From Marinobacterium sp. LSUCC0821 (lineage in GTDB: Bacteria > Pseudomonadota > Gammaproteobacteria > Pseudomonadales > Balneatricaceae), in the NCBI RefSeq assembly GCF_012848475.1, contig NZ_CP051666.1, positions 1,015,501-1,079,500 of the forward strand: a stretch of DNA of 64,000 bases, given 5' to 3'. Position numbers and translations under genes: made by a program. The stretch's first letter is position 1. Each line of letters opens with the position of its first letter. The notes beneath the pieces are model-generated. The model did no database searches, had not been told where the DNA came from, and saw only the letters and a list, made by a program, of their open reading frames with translations. Below are positions 9,896-21,114 of the stretch, piece after piece.

Positions 9896-10639
9896 ATGAA
9901 CTCTCTACTTCGCCCAAAGCCAACTATCTTCATCGCAACCGCCGTTGCTATTTTTCTACTTAACCAGTCTCTATTTAGCACCGTAAACGCCATTGGAGCC
10001 TATCTCCCTGAGAGTCTATGGGTGCTCATTACCAACCTTGGCGATACCTCTGTGGCACTGGCCATTATTCTTGCACTTTATGCATACAAACAAGACTCGG
10101 GGGTTCGCCTGCTAATCGTAGCGATCATCGGTACTTTGGTTATTCAGGGGCTGAAACATCTATTTGGTGTAGACCGCCCGCCAGTAGCTTTAGATTTGAA
10201 TAGTTTTCACCTAATCGGTTCCACGGTTAAATCCCCCTCTTTCCCATCCGGCCATACCGCAACTGCATTTATCGGTGCTGGTATTCTGGCGGCCCAGTAT
10301 CCGCTTACTTGGGTTAAGCGAGTCGTTTTGATTTGCGCTGGTCTAATAGGTCTATCGAGAATCATGATGGGTGTGCACTGGCCTTTTGATGTCTTGATTG
10401 GTGCAATACTTGGCTGGGTTATTGGATACTACGGATATCAGAAGTTAATGACCGTGCAATTTAATAAACGACTATCAACCTGGATTAGTGGCGCTGTCGT
10501 TCTAATCATTCTGATTAACGCTATAACTTATCACCTACCCTATAGCGAGTTTTGGCCAACGGTCTATGTTCACTATGCAGCGGTAGCATTAGCACTTATT
10601 GGCGCGTTTCGTGCGGTTAAAGTTCTTACTAAGGGGTGA
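9896..10639 (+). CDS. PAP2-family membrane phosphatase
   Basis: A 247-residue inner-membrane protein with about six helices and the full PAP2 motif set: KHLFGVDRP at residues 87-95, PSGHT at 117-121, and SRIMMGVHWPFDV at 154-166 with Arg155, His161 and Asp165. Relatives dephosphorylate phosphatidylglycerophosphate, undecaprenyl pyrophosphate or related lipids (PgpB/YbjG type). The substrate is not evident. The next gene starts 8 nt after its stop, so the two are probably cotranscribed. Confidence 0.88.
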   Translation: MNSLLRPKPTIFIATAVAIFLLNQSLFSTVNAIGAYLPESLWVLITNLGDTSVALAIILALYAYKQDSGVRLLIVAIIGTLVIQGLKHLFGVDRPPVALDLNSFHLIGSTVKSPSFPSGHTATAFIGAGILAAQYPLTWVKRVVLICAGLIGLSRIMMGVHWPFDVLIGAILGWVIGYYGYQKLMTVQFNKRLSTWISGAVVLIILINAITYHLPYSEFWPTVYVHYAAVALALIGAFRAVKVLTKG

Positions 10640-10646
10640 TCGAGCT

Positions 10647-11456
10647 ATGAAAATTATGACTGTTTTTAAGCGAATAACAGTAGTAGTAACTTTTATCTAT
10701 TTTTCAGCATGCGGGTATATGTACTTCGCTCAGGACTCATTGATCTTTAAACCTACACACGAAGTAAAGCCGGTAACCGAAGTATTTCCCGGTGCTAGCG
10801 AATATTGGATTAGCACCACAGAGGGCAATACCCTTCAAACCTGGTACAAACCTGCCTCTTCAGGTAAAGAGACTCTGGTCTATCTACATGGCAATGCGGG
10901 CAACCTGAGTACTCGTGGACGTTTGATCAATATTCTCTCTGAAGATGATCGCGGTCTTCTGATCTTTAGCTGGGGTGGTTTTGGTATGAGCGAAGGCCAG
11001 CCCAGTGAGCAGAGCTTCTATAGTGATGCACGAGCAGTATTTGATTGGTTAGAGAGTAACAAAGGACTTAAGGCTAGCGATCTTATTGTCTACGGGGAGT
11101 CTTTGGGTACTGGTGTCGCTGTGCAGTTGGCGACAGAACTGAACTTTAAAGGCGTTATTCTCGCCGCACCTTATACATCTATCGCGCAGATGGCTGCGAA
11201 CGACTACCCTTGGCTGCCGGTTAATCTACTTCTCAACCATCGCTTCGACTCAATTGATAAAGTCACAGCGATCACCGAACCCTTGGTCGTGATGCATTCG
11301 ACTGATGATGACACCATTCCTTTTGAACAGGGAGAGTTGTTGTTTAAAGCTGCTACTGAGCCGAAGTTGTTTATGCCTTTTACTGATCGGCAGCATACGA
11401 AGTTTCGGTCTGAGGATGTTGATCGGGCAATTCGGTGGATATTGGACAAGCAATGA
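10647..11456 (+). CDS. alpha/beta hydrolase, BEM46/ABHD13-like
   Basis: A 269-residue protein with one N-terminal membrane segment (residues about 8-24) and a periplasm-facing or membrane-tethered hydrolase domain. HGNAGNLSTRG (81-91) is the oxyanion region. The nucleophile elbow GESLG places Ser152; HSTDDDTIPF and RQHTKF supply the likely Asp and His. I chose the ATG at 10647 because AAGGGG sits before it and overlaps the end of the upstream gene; the longer frame from 10599 begins with TTG inside that gene. A weak lipobox-like FSAC at residues 19-22 lacks the usual Leu. Substrate unknown. Confidence 0.8.
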   Translation: MKIMTVFKRITVVVTFIYFSACGYMYFAQDSLIFKPTHEVKPVTEVFPGASEYWISTTEGNTLQTWYKPASSGKETLVYLHGNAGNLSTRGRLINILSEDDRGLLIFSWGGFGMSEGQPSEQSFYSDARAVFDWLESNKGLKASDLIVYGESLGTGVAVQLATELNFKGVILAAPYTSIAQMAANDYPWLPVNLLLNHRFDSIDKVTAITEPLVVMHSTDDDTIPFEQGELLFKAATEPKLFMPFTDRQHTKFRSEDVDRAIRWILDKQ

Positions 11457-11495
11457 ATAGCAGAAAAGGATCATGAACTTGGCGCGAGACTGAGA

Positions 11496-11565
11496 TATAC
11501 AAATCGCTTTGCGATTTGATCGCGGCTTGCCCTTTGGGCAATGCGCTCCTACAGGCACTCTGTAG
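11496..11565. repeat. cluster of small hairpins (REP-like)
   Basis: Contains AAATCGC/GCGATTT (11501-11517), TTGCCC/GGGCAA and CTACAG/CTGTAG inverted repeats, with a GCTCCTAC box. Similar GTAGGAGC-type palindromes occur at 26140 and 48454. It lies between the convergent hydrolase and sucD. Confidence 0.6.
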
Positions 11566-11602
11566 AAATTTTAGAGATGACGTAAGAACGGCTTAAAACA
11601 AA

Positions 11603-11624
11603 AAAGCGACCCTAGGGTCGCTTT
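11603..11624 (-). terminator. terminator of the suc operon
   Basis: A 22-bp perfect palindrome with half AAAGCGACCCT. Read on the minus strand it is followed by a T-rich run (TTTTTTG). It lies 20 nt after the sucD stop codon. Confidence 0.88.
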
Positions 11625-11644
11625 CCTTCATAGCTAGTAACGAA

Positions 11645-12526
11645 TTACTTCATTGCCCAGCCAGTCACTTCAGATAGGGCTTTGCCGATATCTGCTAGTG
11701 AACGTACAGTTTTAACACCTGCGTCTTCTAGTGCTGCGAACTTCTCGTCTGCAGTACCTTTACCGCCAGAGATGATTGCACCAGCGTGGCCCATGCGTTT
11801 ACCTGGAGGAGCTGTTACACCAGCGATGTACGACACAACAGGTTTAGTTACGTTTGCTTTGATGTAAGCAGCCGCTTCTTCTTCTGCTGAACCACCGATC
11901 TCACCGATCATTACAATCGCTTCAGTCTGTGGGTCGTTCTGGAACATCTCTAGGATATCGATGAAGTTAGAACCAGGGATTGGGTCACCACCGATACCAA
12001 CACAAGTAGACTGACCGAAGCCAGCGTCAGTTGTCTGTTTAACCGCTTCGTACGTAAGAGTACCAGAGCGTGAAACGATACCAACTTTACCTGGTAGGTG
12101 GATGTGACCTGGCATGATACCAATCTTACATTCGCCCGGCGTGATAACACCTGGACAGTTAGGACCGATTAGACGCACGCCTAGCTCATCACACTTAACT
12201 TTACACTGAAGCATGTCCATTACTGGGATGTGCTCTGTGATACATACGATTAGTTTGATGCCAGCGTTAGCCGCTTCAAGGATCGAATCTTTACAGAACG
12301 CAGCTGGTACGTAGATTACTGATGCTTCTGCGCCAGTCTGTTCTACTGCTTCTTTAACTGTGTTGAATACAGGAAGGCCTAGGTGAGTTGAGCCACCTTT
12401 ACCTGGAGTAACACCACCAACCATTTTGGTGCCGTACGCGATAGCCTGTTCAGAGTGGAAAGTACCCTGACCACCAGTGAAACCCTGACAGATTACTTTG
12501 GTGTCTTTGTTAATTAGTACTGACAT
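11645..12526 (-). CDS. sucD: succinyl-CoA synthetase, alpha subunit
   Basis: Forms with SucC the enzyme that makes ATP or GTP from succinyl-CoA in the TCA cycle. The 293 residues are typical. CoA-binding [23 protein letters not shown] and the loop with the phosphorylated His, [17 protein letters not shown], are visible. sucC lies 2 nt upstream, and the terminator after this gene marks the end of the suc operon. Confidence 0.97.
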   Translation of the reverse strand: MSVLINKDTKVICQGFTGGQGTFHSEQAIAYGTKMVGGVTPGKGGSTHLGLPVFNTVKEAVEQTGAEASVIYVPAAFCKDSILEAANAGIKLIVCITEHIPVMDMLQCKVKCDELGVRLIGPNCPGVITPGECKIGIMPGHIHLPGKVGIVSRSGTLTYEAVKQTTDAGFGQSTCVGIGGDPIPGSNFIDILEMFQNDPQTEAIVMIGEIGGSAEEEAAAYIKANVTKPVVSYIAGVTAPPGKRMGHAGAIISGGKGTADEKFAALEDAGVKTVRSLADIGKALSEVTGWAMK

Positions 12527-12528
12527 GA

Positions 12529-13695
12529 TTAGTTGCCTCCTGCTGCTTTAACTGCTTGCTGTGCAGCGTCAGTCAGACTGGTTGCCGCGATGATATCCAA
12601 ACCAGATTCAGATAGCAGTTTAGAGCCGAGGTCAGCGTTGTTACCTTCAAGACGAACAACAACAGGTACACTTACACCCACTTCTTTAACAGCGCCGATG
12701 ATACCTTCTGCGATAAGGTCACAACGAACGATACCACCGAAGATGTTTACAAGAACTGCTTTAACTTTGTCATCTTCTAGGATGATCTTGAACGCTTCAG
12801 TTACGCGCTCTTTAGTCGCGCCGCCACCAACGTCAAGGAAGTTAGCTGGGAAACCACCGTGAAGAGAAACGATGTCCATAGTACCCATTGCAAGGCCAGC
12901 ACCGTTAACCATACAGCCGATGTTACCAGTGAGTGCAACGTAGTTAAGATCCCACTCAGCCGCACGTGCTTCACGAGCGTCTTCCTGTGATGGATCTTCC
13001 ATCGCCTGGATGTCTTTGTGACGGTATACAGAGTTACCATCGATAACGATTTTCGCATCTAGACAGTGAAGGTTGCCTGCATCAGTGATTACTAGAGGGT
13101 TGATCTCTAGAAGTGCTAGGTCTTTCTCTTCGAACATTTTCGCAAGACCCATGAAGATGCTTACGAACTGTTTGATCTGGTCACCCTGAAGACCAAGCTG
13201 GAACGCAAGTTCACGGCCCTGGTATGGCTGAGCACCAGTTAGCGGATCGATAGTCGCTTTAAGAATCTTCTCTGGAGTTTCGTGCGCAACTTTCTCAATC
13301 TCAACACCACCTTCAGTTGACGCCATGAAAACAATACGGCGTGAAGAGCGGTCTACAACTGCACCAAGATACAGTTCGTTTGCGATGTCTGTGCAAGTCT
13401 CTACAAGAATCTTAGAAACTGGCTGACCGTTCGCGTCAGTCTGGTAAGTTACAAGGTTTTTACCCAACCAGTTAGCTGCAAATGCCTGCGCTTCTGCTGG
13501 AGAGTCTACCAATTTCACACCGCCCGCTTTACCGCGGCCACCAGCGTGTACCTGTGCTTTAACAACCCACTTGTCGCCGCCAATTTTTTTGGCTGCTTCA
13601 GCGGCTGCTTCCGGCGTATCGACTGCAATGCCCTGAGACACTGGCAGACCGTACTGTGCAAACAGCTGCTTGCCCTGATACTCGTGAAGATTCAT
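12529..13695 (-). CDS. sucC: succinyl-CoA synthetase, beta subunit
   Basis: Nucleotide- and succinate-binding subunit, 388 residues, ATP-grasp fold. It starts [16 protein letters not shown], contains [17 protein letters not shown] in the ATP-grasp region, and LEINPLVIT and [11 protein letters not shown] in the C-terminal ligase domain. It is 2 nt upstream of sucD. The 107-nt gap to lpd contains no clear terminator, so transcription from sucA probably continues. Confidence 0.97.
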   Translation of the reverse strand: MNLHEYQGKQLFAQYGLPVSQGIAVDTPEAAAEAAKKIGGDKWVVKAQVHAGGRGKAGGVKLVDSPAEAQAFAANWLGKNLVTYQTDANGQPVSKILVETCTDIANELYLGAVVDRSSRRIVFMASTEGGVEIEKVAHETPEKILKATIDPLTGAQPYQGRELAFQLGLQGDQIKQFVSIFMGLAKMFEEKDLALLEINPLVITDAGNLHCLDAKIVIDGNSVYRHKDIQAMEDPSQEDAREARAAEWDLNYVALTGNIGCMVNGAGLAMGTMDIVSLHGGFPANFLDVGGGATKERVTEAFKIILEDDKVKAVLVNIFGGIVRCDLIAEGIIGAVKEVGVSVPVVVRLEGNNADLGSKLLSESGLDIIAATSLTDAAQQAVKAAGGN

Positions 13696-13802
13696 TCTTT
13701 AATCCGTTACTTAGTCGGTTATACGAACATGGGGGTCACCCCATGCAACGTGCAGTAAAAGGTGCTAACGAGCTTGTGGCTCGCCGCACCTAGTTACAGC
13801 GA

Positions 13803-15242
<1,440 letters not shown>

Positions 15243-15284
15243 CTATTCCCTGTCTTTAAGCAACTTTAGATTGCGATTCTGCTA

Positions 15285-16496
15285 TTAAACGTCAAGAAGC
15301 ATACGTGCTGGATCTTCCAGCAGGTCCTTGATAGTAACCAAGAATTGTACCGCTTCCTTACCATCGATCATACGGTGGTCGTAAGAGAGCGCTAGGTACA
15401 TCATTGGCAGAATTTCAACCTGACCATTCACAGCCATTGGACGATCTTGGATCTTGTGCATACCAAGGATCGCAGTCTGTGGTGGGTTAAGAATTGGCGT
15501 AGACATTAGCGAACCAAACACACCACCGTTAGTGATAGTGAAGGTACCGCCCTGCATATCTTCCATGCCCAGTTTGCCGTCACGGCCACGCTTACCGAAG
15601 TCAGCGATAGTCGCTTCAACTTCTGCAAGGCTCATCGCGTCTGTATCGCGAAGTACTGGAACCATAAGACCACGATCAGTAGATACCGCTACACCAATAT
15701 CCTGGTAGCCGTGGTAAACCATATCGTTGCCATCGATTGATGCGTTTACAGCTGGGAAGCGTTTTAGCGCTTCAGTTGCTGCTTTAACGAAGAACGACAT
15801 AAAGCCTAGACGTGTACCGCCGTGAACCTTCTCAAACAGATCTTTGTACTGTTTGCGAAGCTCCATCACTGGCTTCATGTTCACTTCGTTGTAAGTTGTT
15901 AGCATTGCTGCGTTCTGCTGTGCTTCAACAAGACGTTTAGCGATAGTTGCACGTAGACGTGTCATTGGTACACGTTTAGAGATGCGCTCACCCGCTGGAA
16001 CATTCAATGGAGCAACTGCTGGTGCAGAAGCCGCTGGAACTGCTGCTGGAGCAGATGCCGCTGGCTTAGAAGCAAGGTAGTTCATCACATCTTCTTTAGT
16101 GATTCCGCCATTCTTGCCTGTCGCAGGAATCTTGCTTGCATCAAGACCGTTTTCGTCGATCAGTTTGCGCGCTGCTGGGCCAACTTTATCAGCATCACCC
16201 GCTGGTGCTGCTTCAGCTGCTGGAGCTGCCGCTGCTGCTGGAGCCGATGCGCCTGCTGCGCCCGCTTCAAATTTAGCAAGGATCTCTTCGCTAAGAACGG
16301 TCTCGCCCTCACCTTTTAGGATCTCTGTGATCACACCATCAGCTGGTGCAACAACTTCCAGAACAACCTTATCAGTTTCAATATCAACGATGAGTTCATC
16401 AGCTGATACAGCTTCACCCGGCTGTTTGTGCCATGTAGCGACTGTACCGTCTGCTACTGATTCCGGAAAAGTAGGCGCTTTAATTTCCATTGACAT
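15285..16496 (-). CDS. sucB: 2-oxoglutarate dehydrogenase E2, dihydrolipoyl succinyltransferase
   Basis: Core of the 2-oxoglutarate dehydrogenase complex, 403 residues. One lipoyl domain with the modified Lys43 in IETDKVVLE is followed by an Ala/Pro-rich linker (about 83-100). The peripheral-subunit binding domain [16 protein letters not shown] comes next, then a second Ala/Pro linker and the catalytic domain ending with [20 protein letters not shown] precedes the ATG at 16496 at good spacing; a second ATG lies two codons in. The gene is 49 nt downstream of sucA. Confidence 0.97.
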   Translation of the reverse strand: MSMEIKAPTFPESVADGTVATWHKQPGEAVSADELIVDIETDKVVLEVVAPADGVITEILKGEGETVLSEEILAKFEAGAAGASAPAAAAAPAAEAAPAGDADKVGPAARKLIDENGLDASKIPATGKNGGITKEDVMNYLASKPAASAPAAVPAASAPAVAPLNVPAGERISKRVPMTRLRATIAKRLVEAQQNAAMLTTYNEVNMKPVMELRKQYKDLFEKVHGGTRLGFMSFFVKAATEALKRFPAVNASIDGNDMVYHGYQDIGVAVSTDRGLMVPVLRDTDAMSLAEVEATIADFGKRGRDGKLGMEDMQGGTFTITNGGVFGSLMSTPILNPPQTAILGMHKIQDRPMAVNGQVEILPMMYLALSYDHRMIDGKEAVQFLVTIKDLLEDPARMLLDV

Positions 16497-16545
16497 GCTA
16501 TTTCCTTTATTGCCTTAAGCTCGTCTTGTGAACGAATTCTTTCTA

Positions 16546-19377
16546 TTAACCGTTAAGTGCGTCGTTAACCAATTTCTCTTGCTGCTCTGCGTGTACAGAC
16601 ATGTAACCTACTGCAGGTGCTGCAGCGTGTGGACGGCCAACACCGTCTAGGTGAATCTCTGGTTTCACGCGGCGAAGCGCAGCGCGCATGTGGTGCTGAC
16701 TACAGTACCAAGCACCCTGGTTCATTGGCTCTTCCTGACACCAAACCACTGATTTCAGATTCTTGTACTTAGCAAGCTCTTCAACCAACTGCTCTTCTGG
16801 GAATGGGTAAAGCTGCTCGATACGAACGATTGCAACGTTCTGCTGAGCAAGCTCTTCACGACGGTTGTATAGGTCGTAGTAAACCTTACCGCTACACATC
16901 ACTACGCGATCAACTTTGTTTGCATCTAGCGCATCCACTTCACCAATCACTGGCTGGAAGGTACCTTCTGCTAGCTCTTCAAGTGTCGAGATCGCCTGCT
17001 TGTGACGAAGTAGAGATTTAGGCGACATGATCACCAACGGCTTGCGAAGTGGGCGAATCACCTGACGACGCATGAGGTGGAAGATCTGTGCTGGTGTAGT
17101 AGGCACACAAACCTGCATGTTGTGCTCTGCACATAGTTGCAAGTAACGCTCTAGACGCGCTGAGGAGTGCTCTGGGCCCTGACCTTCAAAACCGTGCGGT
17201 AGAAGCATAGTCAGACCACATAGACGCTGCCACTTCTGCTCACCAGAGGTGATGAACTGGTCGATAACAACCTGCGCACCGTTTGCGAAGTCACCGAACT
17301 GAGCTTCCCAAATAACCAATGCATTAGGTGTAGTCGTTGAGTAACCATATTCAAATGCAAGAACCGCTTCCTCAGAGAGGTAAGAGTCGTGAATTGTGAA
17401 TGGCGGCTGATCTGGTGCCATGTTCGCAAGTGGCGTGTAGATGTGCGCATCTTTCTGGTCATGCAGTACCGCGTGACGGTGCGAGAAGGTACCACGACCT
17501 ACATCCTGACCTGTCAAACGAATTGGGTGACCTTCAGCCATGATCGTTGCATAAGCAAGTGTCTCAGCAAAGCCCCAGTTAGCAGCCATCGCACCGTGTG
17601 CCATCTTCTGACGATCTTCATAGATCTTAGCAACCTGGCGCTGTACAGCGAATCCTTCAGGAACAGTAGCGATGTTAGACGCAAGTTCTTGAAGCAGTTT
17701 GATATCAACACGAGTATCACACTCGAATGACCACTTGTGGCCAAGGTACGGCGTCCAGTCAACAAACAGTTTGCTATTAGGCTCAAGTACTAGTGAGTGA
17801 GCAACGTGTTGGCCATTTTCAAGTGCCGCACGGTAATCCTGCTCCATCGCTTTGCTCTGCTCAGCGTTAATCACGCCTTCGCCGATCAACTTAGCTGCGT
17901 ATAGCTCACGCGTAGTCTTCTGCTTTTTGATCACATCGTACATCAGTGGCTGAGTACCGCTTGGCTCATCCGCTTCGTTGTGACCACGACGACGGTAACA
18001 AACAAGGTCGATTACGACGTCGCGTTTAAATTCATTACGGTAATCAACAGCAAGCTGAGTGACGAAGCGAACCGCTTCTGGATCATCACCGTTCACGTGG
18101 AAGATAGGCGCCTGAACCATCTTAGCGACATCAGTACAGTACTCAGTAGAGCGAGCATCTTCCTGCTTAGAAGTGGTGAAACCAACCTGGTTGTTGATCA
18201 CGATATGGATAGTACCGCCGGTCTTGTATGCGCGCGTCTGAGACATCTGAAGTGTCTCCATCACAACGCCCTGACCTGCGAATGCCGCATCACCGTGGAT
18301 GTTTACAGGTACTACAGTAGTACCTACTGGATCTTCACGGCGATCCTGACGAGCACGTACAGAACCTTCAACTACTGGCGCTACGATCTCAAGGTGAGAT
18401 GGGTTGAACGCCATCGCGATGTGAACTTCACCGCCGTCGGTCAATACGTTAGAAGAGAAACCCTGATGGTACTTAACGTCACCAGATGTCTCTACAAGTT
18501 TCTTACCTTCAAACTCGCTGAATAGGTCTGCAGGGTTCTTACCGAAGATGTTTACCAGTGTATTTAGACGACCGCGGTGCGCCATACCGATAACAACTTC
18601 TTTGGCACCAAGCTTGCCGGCACGCTGAATCAGAGTGTTAAGAGAGACGATCAGTGATTCGCCACCCTCAAGACCGAAGCGTTTAGCACCAGCGAAGCGT
18701 GAACCAAGGTACTTCTCAAGACCTTCAGCTGCAGTTAGGCGCTCTAGCACCATCATCTTCTTATCAGCTGGTACTACAGGGTGTGCACGAGTTGGCTCTA
18801 GACGAGACTGAAGCCATACACGCTCTTCAGTATTAACGATGTGCATGTACTCAGTACCCACCGTTGTACAGTAAGTCTGTTTAAGGCCATCAATAATTTC
18901 ACGAAGTGTTGCTTCCTCTTTACCAAACTGCAGATCACCCAACTGGAATACAGTGTCGAAATCCGCTTCAGATAACTCATGGTAACGAGGATTTAAGTCA
19001 GCAATAGCTTCACGCTGAAGTAGATTCAGCGGGTCGATATTAGCGACCTGGTGACCACGTACTCGGTAAGCGTTGAATAGTGCTAGTGCACGAACCTGTT
19101 TTTTCTCGTGTTCAGAGCTTACAGATGAAACTGCTGCTGGCTGAGCACGTTTTTGATTCTTTGCGATATATTGGAAATGTTCGCGAATCGGCGCGAGGGG
19201 AACATCTTGAGAGAAGTTGTCGCCGACTTTAGGGAGTTTATCAAACTCTTCTCGCCACTCAGTTGGAACAGAGTTCGGATCGAGAAGGTAGGTTTCGTAT
19301 AGCTGCTCCACATAGGAGAGGTTGCCGCCGTATAGATGAGCATTCTTCCAGAGTTGCTCCATCAGACCGTCTTGCAT
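16546..19377 (-). CDS. sucA: 2-oxoglutarate dehydrogenase E1
   Basis: Thiamine-diphosphate enzyme that decarboxylates 2-oxoglutarate, 943 residues, the usual length. The N-terminal segment with LWKNAHLYGGNLSYVEQLY is typical. MAHRGRLNTLVNIFGK and GDDPEAVRFV fall in the ThDP-binding half, and LPHGFEGQGPEHSSARLERYLQL in the transketolase-like half. It heads the minus-strand sucA-sucB-lpd-sucC-sucD operon. Its promoter must lie in 19378-19698, shared with a divergent membrane-protein gene. Confidence 0.97.
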   Translation of the reverse strand: MQDGLMEQLWKNAHLYGGNLSYVEQLYETYLLDPNSVPTEWREEFDKLPKVGDNFSQDVPLAPIREHFQYIAKNQKRAQPAAVSSVSSEHEKKQVRALALFNAYRVRGHQVANIDPLNLLQREAIADLNPRYHELSEADFDTVFQLGDLQFGKEEATLREIIDGLKQTYCTTVGTEYMHIVNTEERVWLQSRLEPTRAHPVVPADKKMMVLERLTAAEGLEKYLGSRFAGAKRFGLEGGESLIVSLNTLIQRAGKLGAKEVVIGMAHRGRLNTLVNIFGKNPADLFSEFEGKKLVETSGDVKYHQGFSSNVLTDGGEVHIAMAFNPSHLEIVAPVVEGSVRARQDRREDPVGTTVVPVNIHGDAAFAGQGVVMETLQMSQTRAYKTGGTIHIVINNQVGFTTSKQEDARSTEYCTDVAKMVQAPIFHVNGDDPEAVRFVTQLAVDYRNEFKRDVVIDLVCYRRRGHNEADEPSGTQPLMYDVIKKQKTTRELYAAKLIGEGVINAEQSKAMEQDYRAALENGQHVAHSLVLEPNSKLFVDWTPYLGHKWSFECDTRVDIKLLQELASNIATVPEGFAVQRQVAKIYEDRQKMAHGAMAANWGFAETLAYATIMAEGHPIRLTGQDVGRGTFSHRHAVLHDQKDAHIYTPLANMAPDQPPFTIHDSYLSEEAVLAFEYGYSTTTPNALVIWEAQFGDFANGAQVVIDQFITSGEQKWQRLCGLTMLLPHGFEGQGPEHSSARLERYLQLCAEHNMQVCVPTTPAQIFHLMRRQVIRPLRKPLVIMSPKSLLRHKQAISTLEELAEGTFQPVIGEVDALDANKVDRVVMCSGKVYYDLYNRREELAQQNVAIVRIEQLYPFPEEQLVEELAKYKNLKSVVWCQEEPMNQGAWYCSQHHMRAALRRVKPEIHLDGVGRPHAAAPAVGYMSVHAEQQEKLVNDALNG

Positions 19378-19698
19378 TATTTAATCACCCTCGTTGCGGG
19401 GGATATGGACCTCCAAAGCTCTTTTGAAGCCTCTTCATCCTTCACCCTGCTGATTCTATTTTCTCATTTCAGCTGTTTATCGAGACCCACCCCGATAAAA
19501 CTTGCGTAGTGTACGCCTTTTACACACCTTATAACACCGGTGTTTTTTCAATTTTATACTAAAGTAATCAATGTTTTATCGCTGTATGGAATAAGGTAAT
19601 TCGTTTGTATTTTAAGAACGGCTTTTTATGCGCGTTTGGCTATTAAGTAAGAGTTTTTTGAACTATGTTAGTGGCAATTTCACGCACAAGGAGAGACC
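19378..19698. other. intergenic region between sucA and the divergent membrane-protein gene
   Basis: 321 bp carrying divergent promoters. No exact -35/-10 pair stands out on the sucA side. On the plus side AAGGAG lies before the GTG start at 19699. No repeat, RNA gene or operator was recognised. Confidence 0.4.
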
Positions 19699-20994
19699 GT
19701 GAAGCAGTTTTTGACCCTTCGATCTGTGTCGAGCATGACACTTTTTGGCGCTATGCTCACAACATTAGCAACACAGATCAAAATTACTGACCTGACTACT
19801 CTCTCCGGCGCACTTATCTGGATCTACACACTACTCTCGTTTGGCAATCTAAAAGAGAAACAGAAACGCCAAATTGGAACGCTTTTTACTATAGGGACAC
19901 TCTGCCTGCTAATCGCCTTCACCATCAAGCCAAGCGGCGATGCACTAGAGCCACTTATATATGCCAACCAATTAATTATCACACTACTTGCGGCCGTTTC
20001 GTTTCTTCGAACGATTGCCAGCATCAATAGTGATAGTCAGCTGGCTTCCGGGAAAAGCTCAATAGCCAGAACTCTATTAGGCAGCCATATTATCGGCGCG
20101 GTTATCAATATATCAGCAACCCAGCTGTTTGCTGATCGCATTCAAAGAGAGAGCAAACTATCAAGACTCCAGGCCATCACACTATCCAGGGCATTTGGAA
20201 TCTGCGCCTTTTGGTCTCCCTTCTTTGCTGCAATGGGCGTCACACTCACAACCGCAGCAGGCGCACAACTCTCAACACTCGTTGTTTGGGGCTTACCCGT
20301 TGCACTAGTCAGCCTCGCCTTCACCTACTTCCAGGTCGCTAAAGCCGCGTTATCCGAACCTTTCCACGGCTACCCTGTATCTTTTGAAAGCTTAGCACTC
20401 CCAGTATCGCTTGCTGCATTGGTATTGATAGCGCACTTCGGCATGCCATCAATATCGGTCATCGTTTTGGTCTCAATGACTAGCGTACTGATGACACTGA
20501 TAATTGCCGCATTGAAAGCCAAACTATCTAAGGTTACACATCATATTCACGATGGGCTTGCCGACTCATCAGGGGAGGTTTCCCTTTTTCTTGCCGCTGC
20601 CGTTTTAGCGACTGGAATTAGCGCACTGTTAGGTGCAACCGAATTAAAACTAACACCAAATCAGTTTGGCCCCTTTGAAGCTTCAGCAACACTTTGCATT
20701 CTTATTGGTTTAGCGATGATTGGTGTGCACCCAGTAACATCCAACCTAATTACTGGCACACTCCTTGTGCCTGTGGTTACCGATCCAAATCTACTAGGCA
20801 TGACACTTCTTTTTGCCTGGTCACTTGGAGTGACCGTATCACCACTCTCTGGCAGCCAGATTCTTTTGCAAGCAAGGTATGGCGTGAGGGCGAGAGATTT
20901 GATGCAAGCAAACCTGCCCTATCTTGGGTTGATGTTGCCAGTCTGTTTTGGGGTGCTTTATCTATACGGGATTATCTATATGGGGTCAGAGTAG
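19699..20994 (+). CDS. polytopic membrane protein, possible ion or organic-acid transporter
   Basis: I do not recognise a specific family. The 431 residues are mostly hydrophobic with about 11 predicted membrane segments. Two conserved-looking re-entrant-type segments occur in the C-terminal half: GVHPVTSNLITGTLL and SPLSGSQILLQARYGVRARD, reminiscent of the ion transporter superfamily in general shape only. Start is GTG with AAGGAG 5 nt upstream. It stands alone on the plus strand and splits the sdh and suc operons. The last codons and the TAG stop are supplied by a GGGGTCAGAGTAG palindrome (MGSE end), so the original C-terminus may have been different. Confidence 0.7.
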   Translation: MKQFLTLRSVSSMTLFGAMLTTLATQIKITDLTTLSGALIWIYTLLSFGNLKEKQKRQIGTLFTIGTLCLLIAFTIKPSGDALEPLIYANQLIITLLAAVSFLRTIASINSDSQLASGKSSIARTLLGSHIIGAVINISATQLFADRIQRESKLSRLQAITLSRAFGICAFWSPFFAAMGVTLTTAAGAQLSTLVVWGLPVALVSLAFTYFQVAKAALSEPFHGYPVSFESLALPVSLAALVLIAHFGMPSISVIVLVSMTSVLMTLIIAALKAKLSKVTHHIHDGLADSSGEVSLFLAAAVLATGISALLGATELKLTPNQFGPFEASATLCILIGLAMIGVHPVTSNLITGTLLVPVVTDPNLLGMTLLFAWSLGVTVSPLSGSQILLQARYGVRARDLMQANLPYLGLMLPVCFGVLYLYGIIYMGSE

Positions 20995-21027
20995 TCTAAC
21001 AAGGATTTGCTAGACTACTCTGACCCC
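20982..21027. repeat. GGGGTCAGAGT palindrome D
   Basis: Arms GGGGTCAGAGTAGTCTA and TAGACTACTCTGACCCC with a 12-nt loop. Its left arm overlaps the 3' end of the membrane-protein gene and contains that gene's stop codon. Confidence 0.92.
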
Positions 21028-21070
21028 GGAATCTCATGACCCAACCTTTTCCGCGTTTCCCAGAAAAACA

Positions 21071-21093
21071 AAAACCCGCCGAAGCGGGTTTTT
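21071..21093 (-). terminator. terminator of the sdh operon (bidirectional)
   Basis: AAAACCCGC, CGAA loop, GCGGGTTTTT; on the minus strand the stem is also followed by a T-rich run. It is 22 nt after the sdhB stop codon and can also end plus-strand transcription. Confidence 0.9.
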
Positions 21094-21114
21094 CTTTCAC
21101 ACGAACCTTTGTTA

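Noticed and set aside
17980-18525. 181-codon open frame on the plus strand opposite sucA
   Set aside because: It is antisense to a well-conserved part of sucA, has no binding site, and its composition reflects the complementary codons of the real gene.
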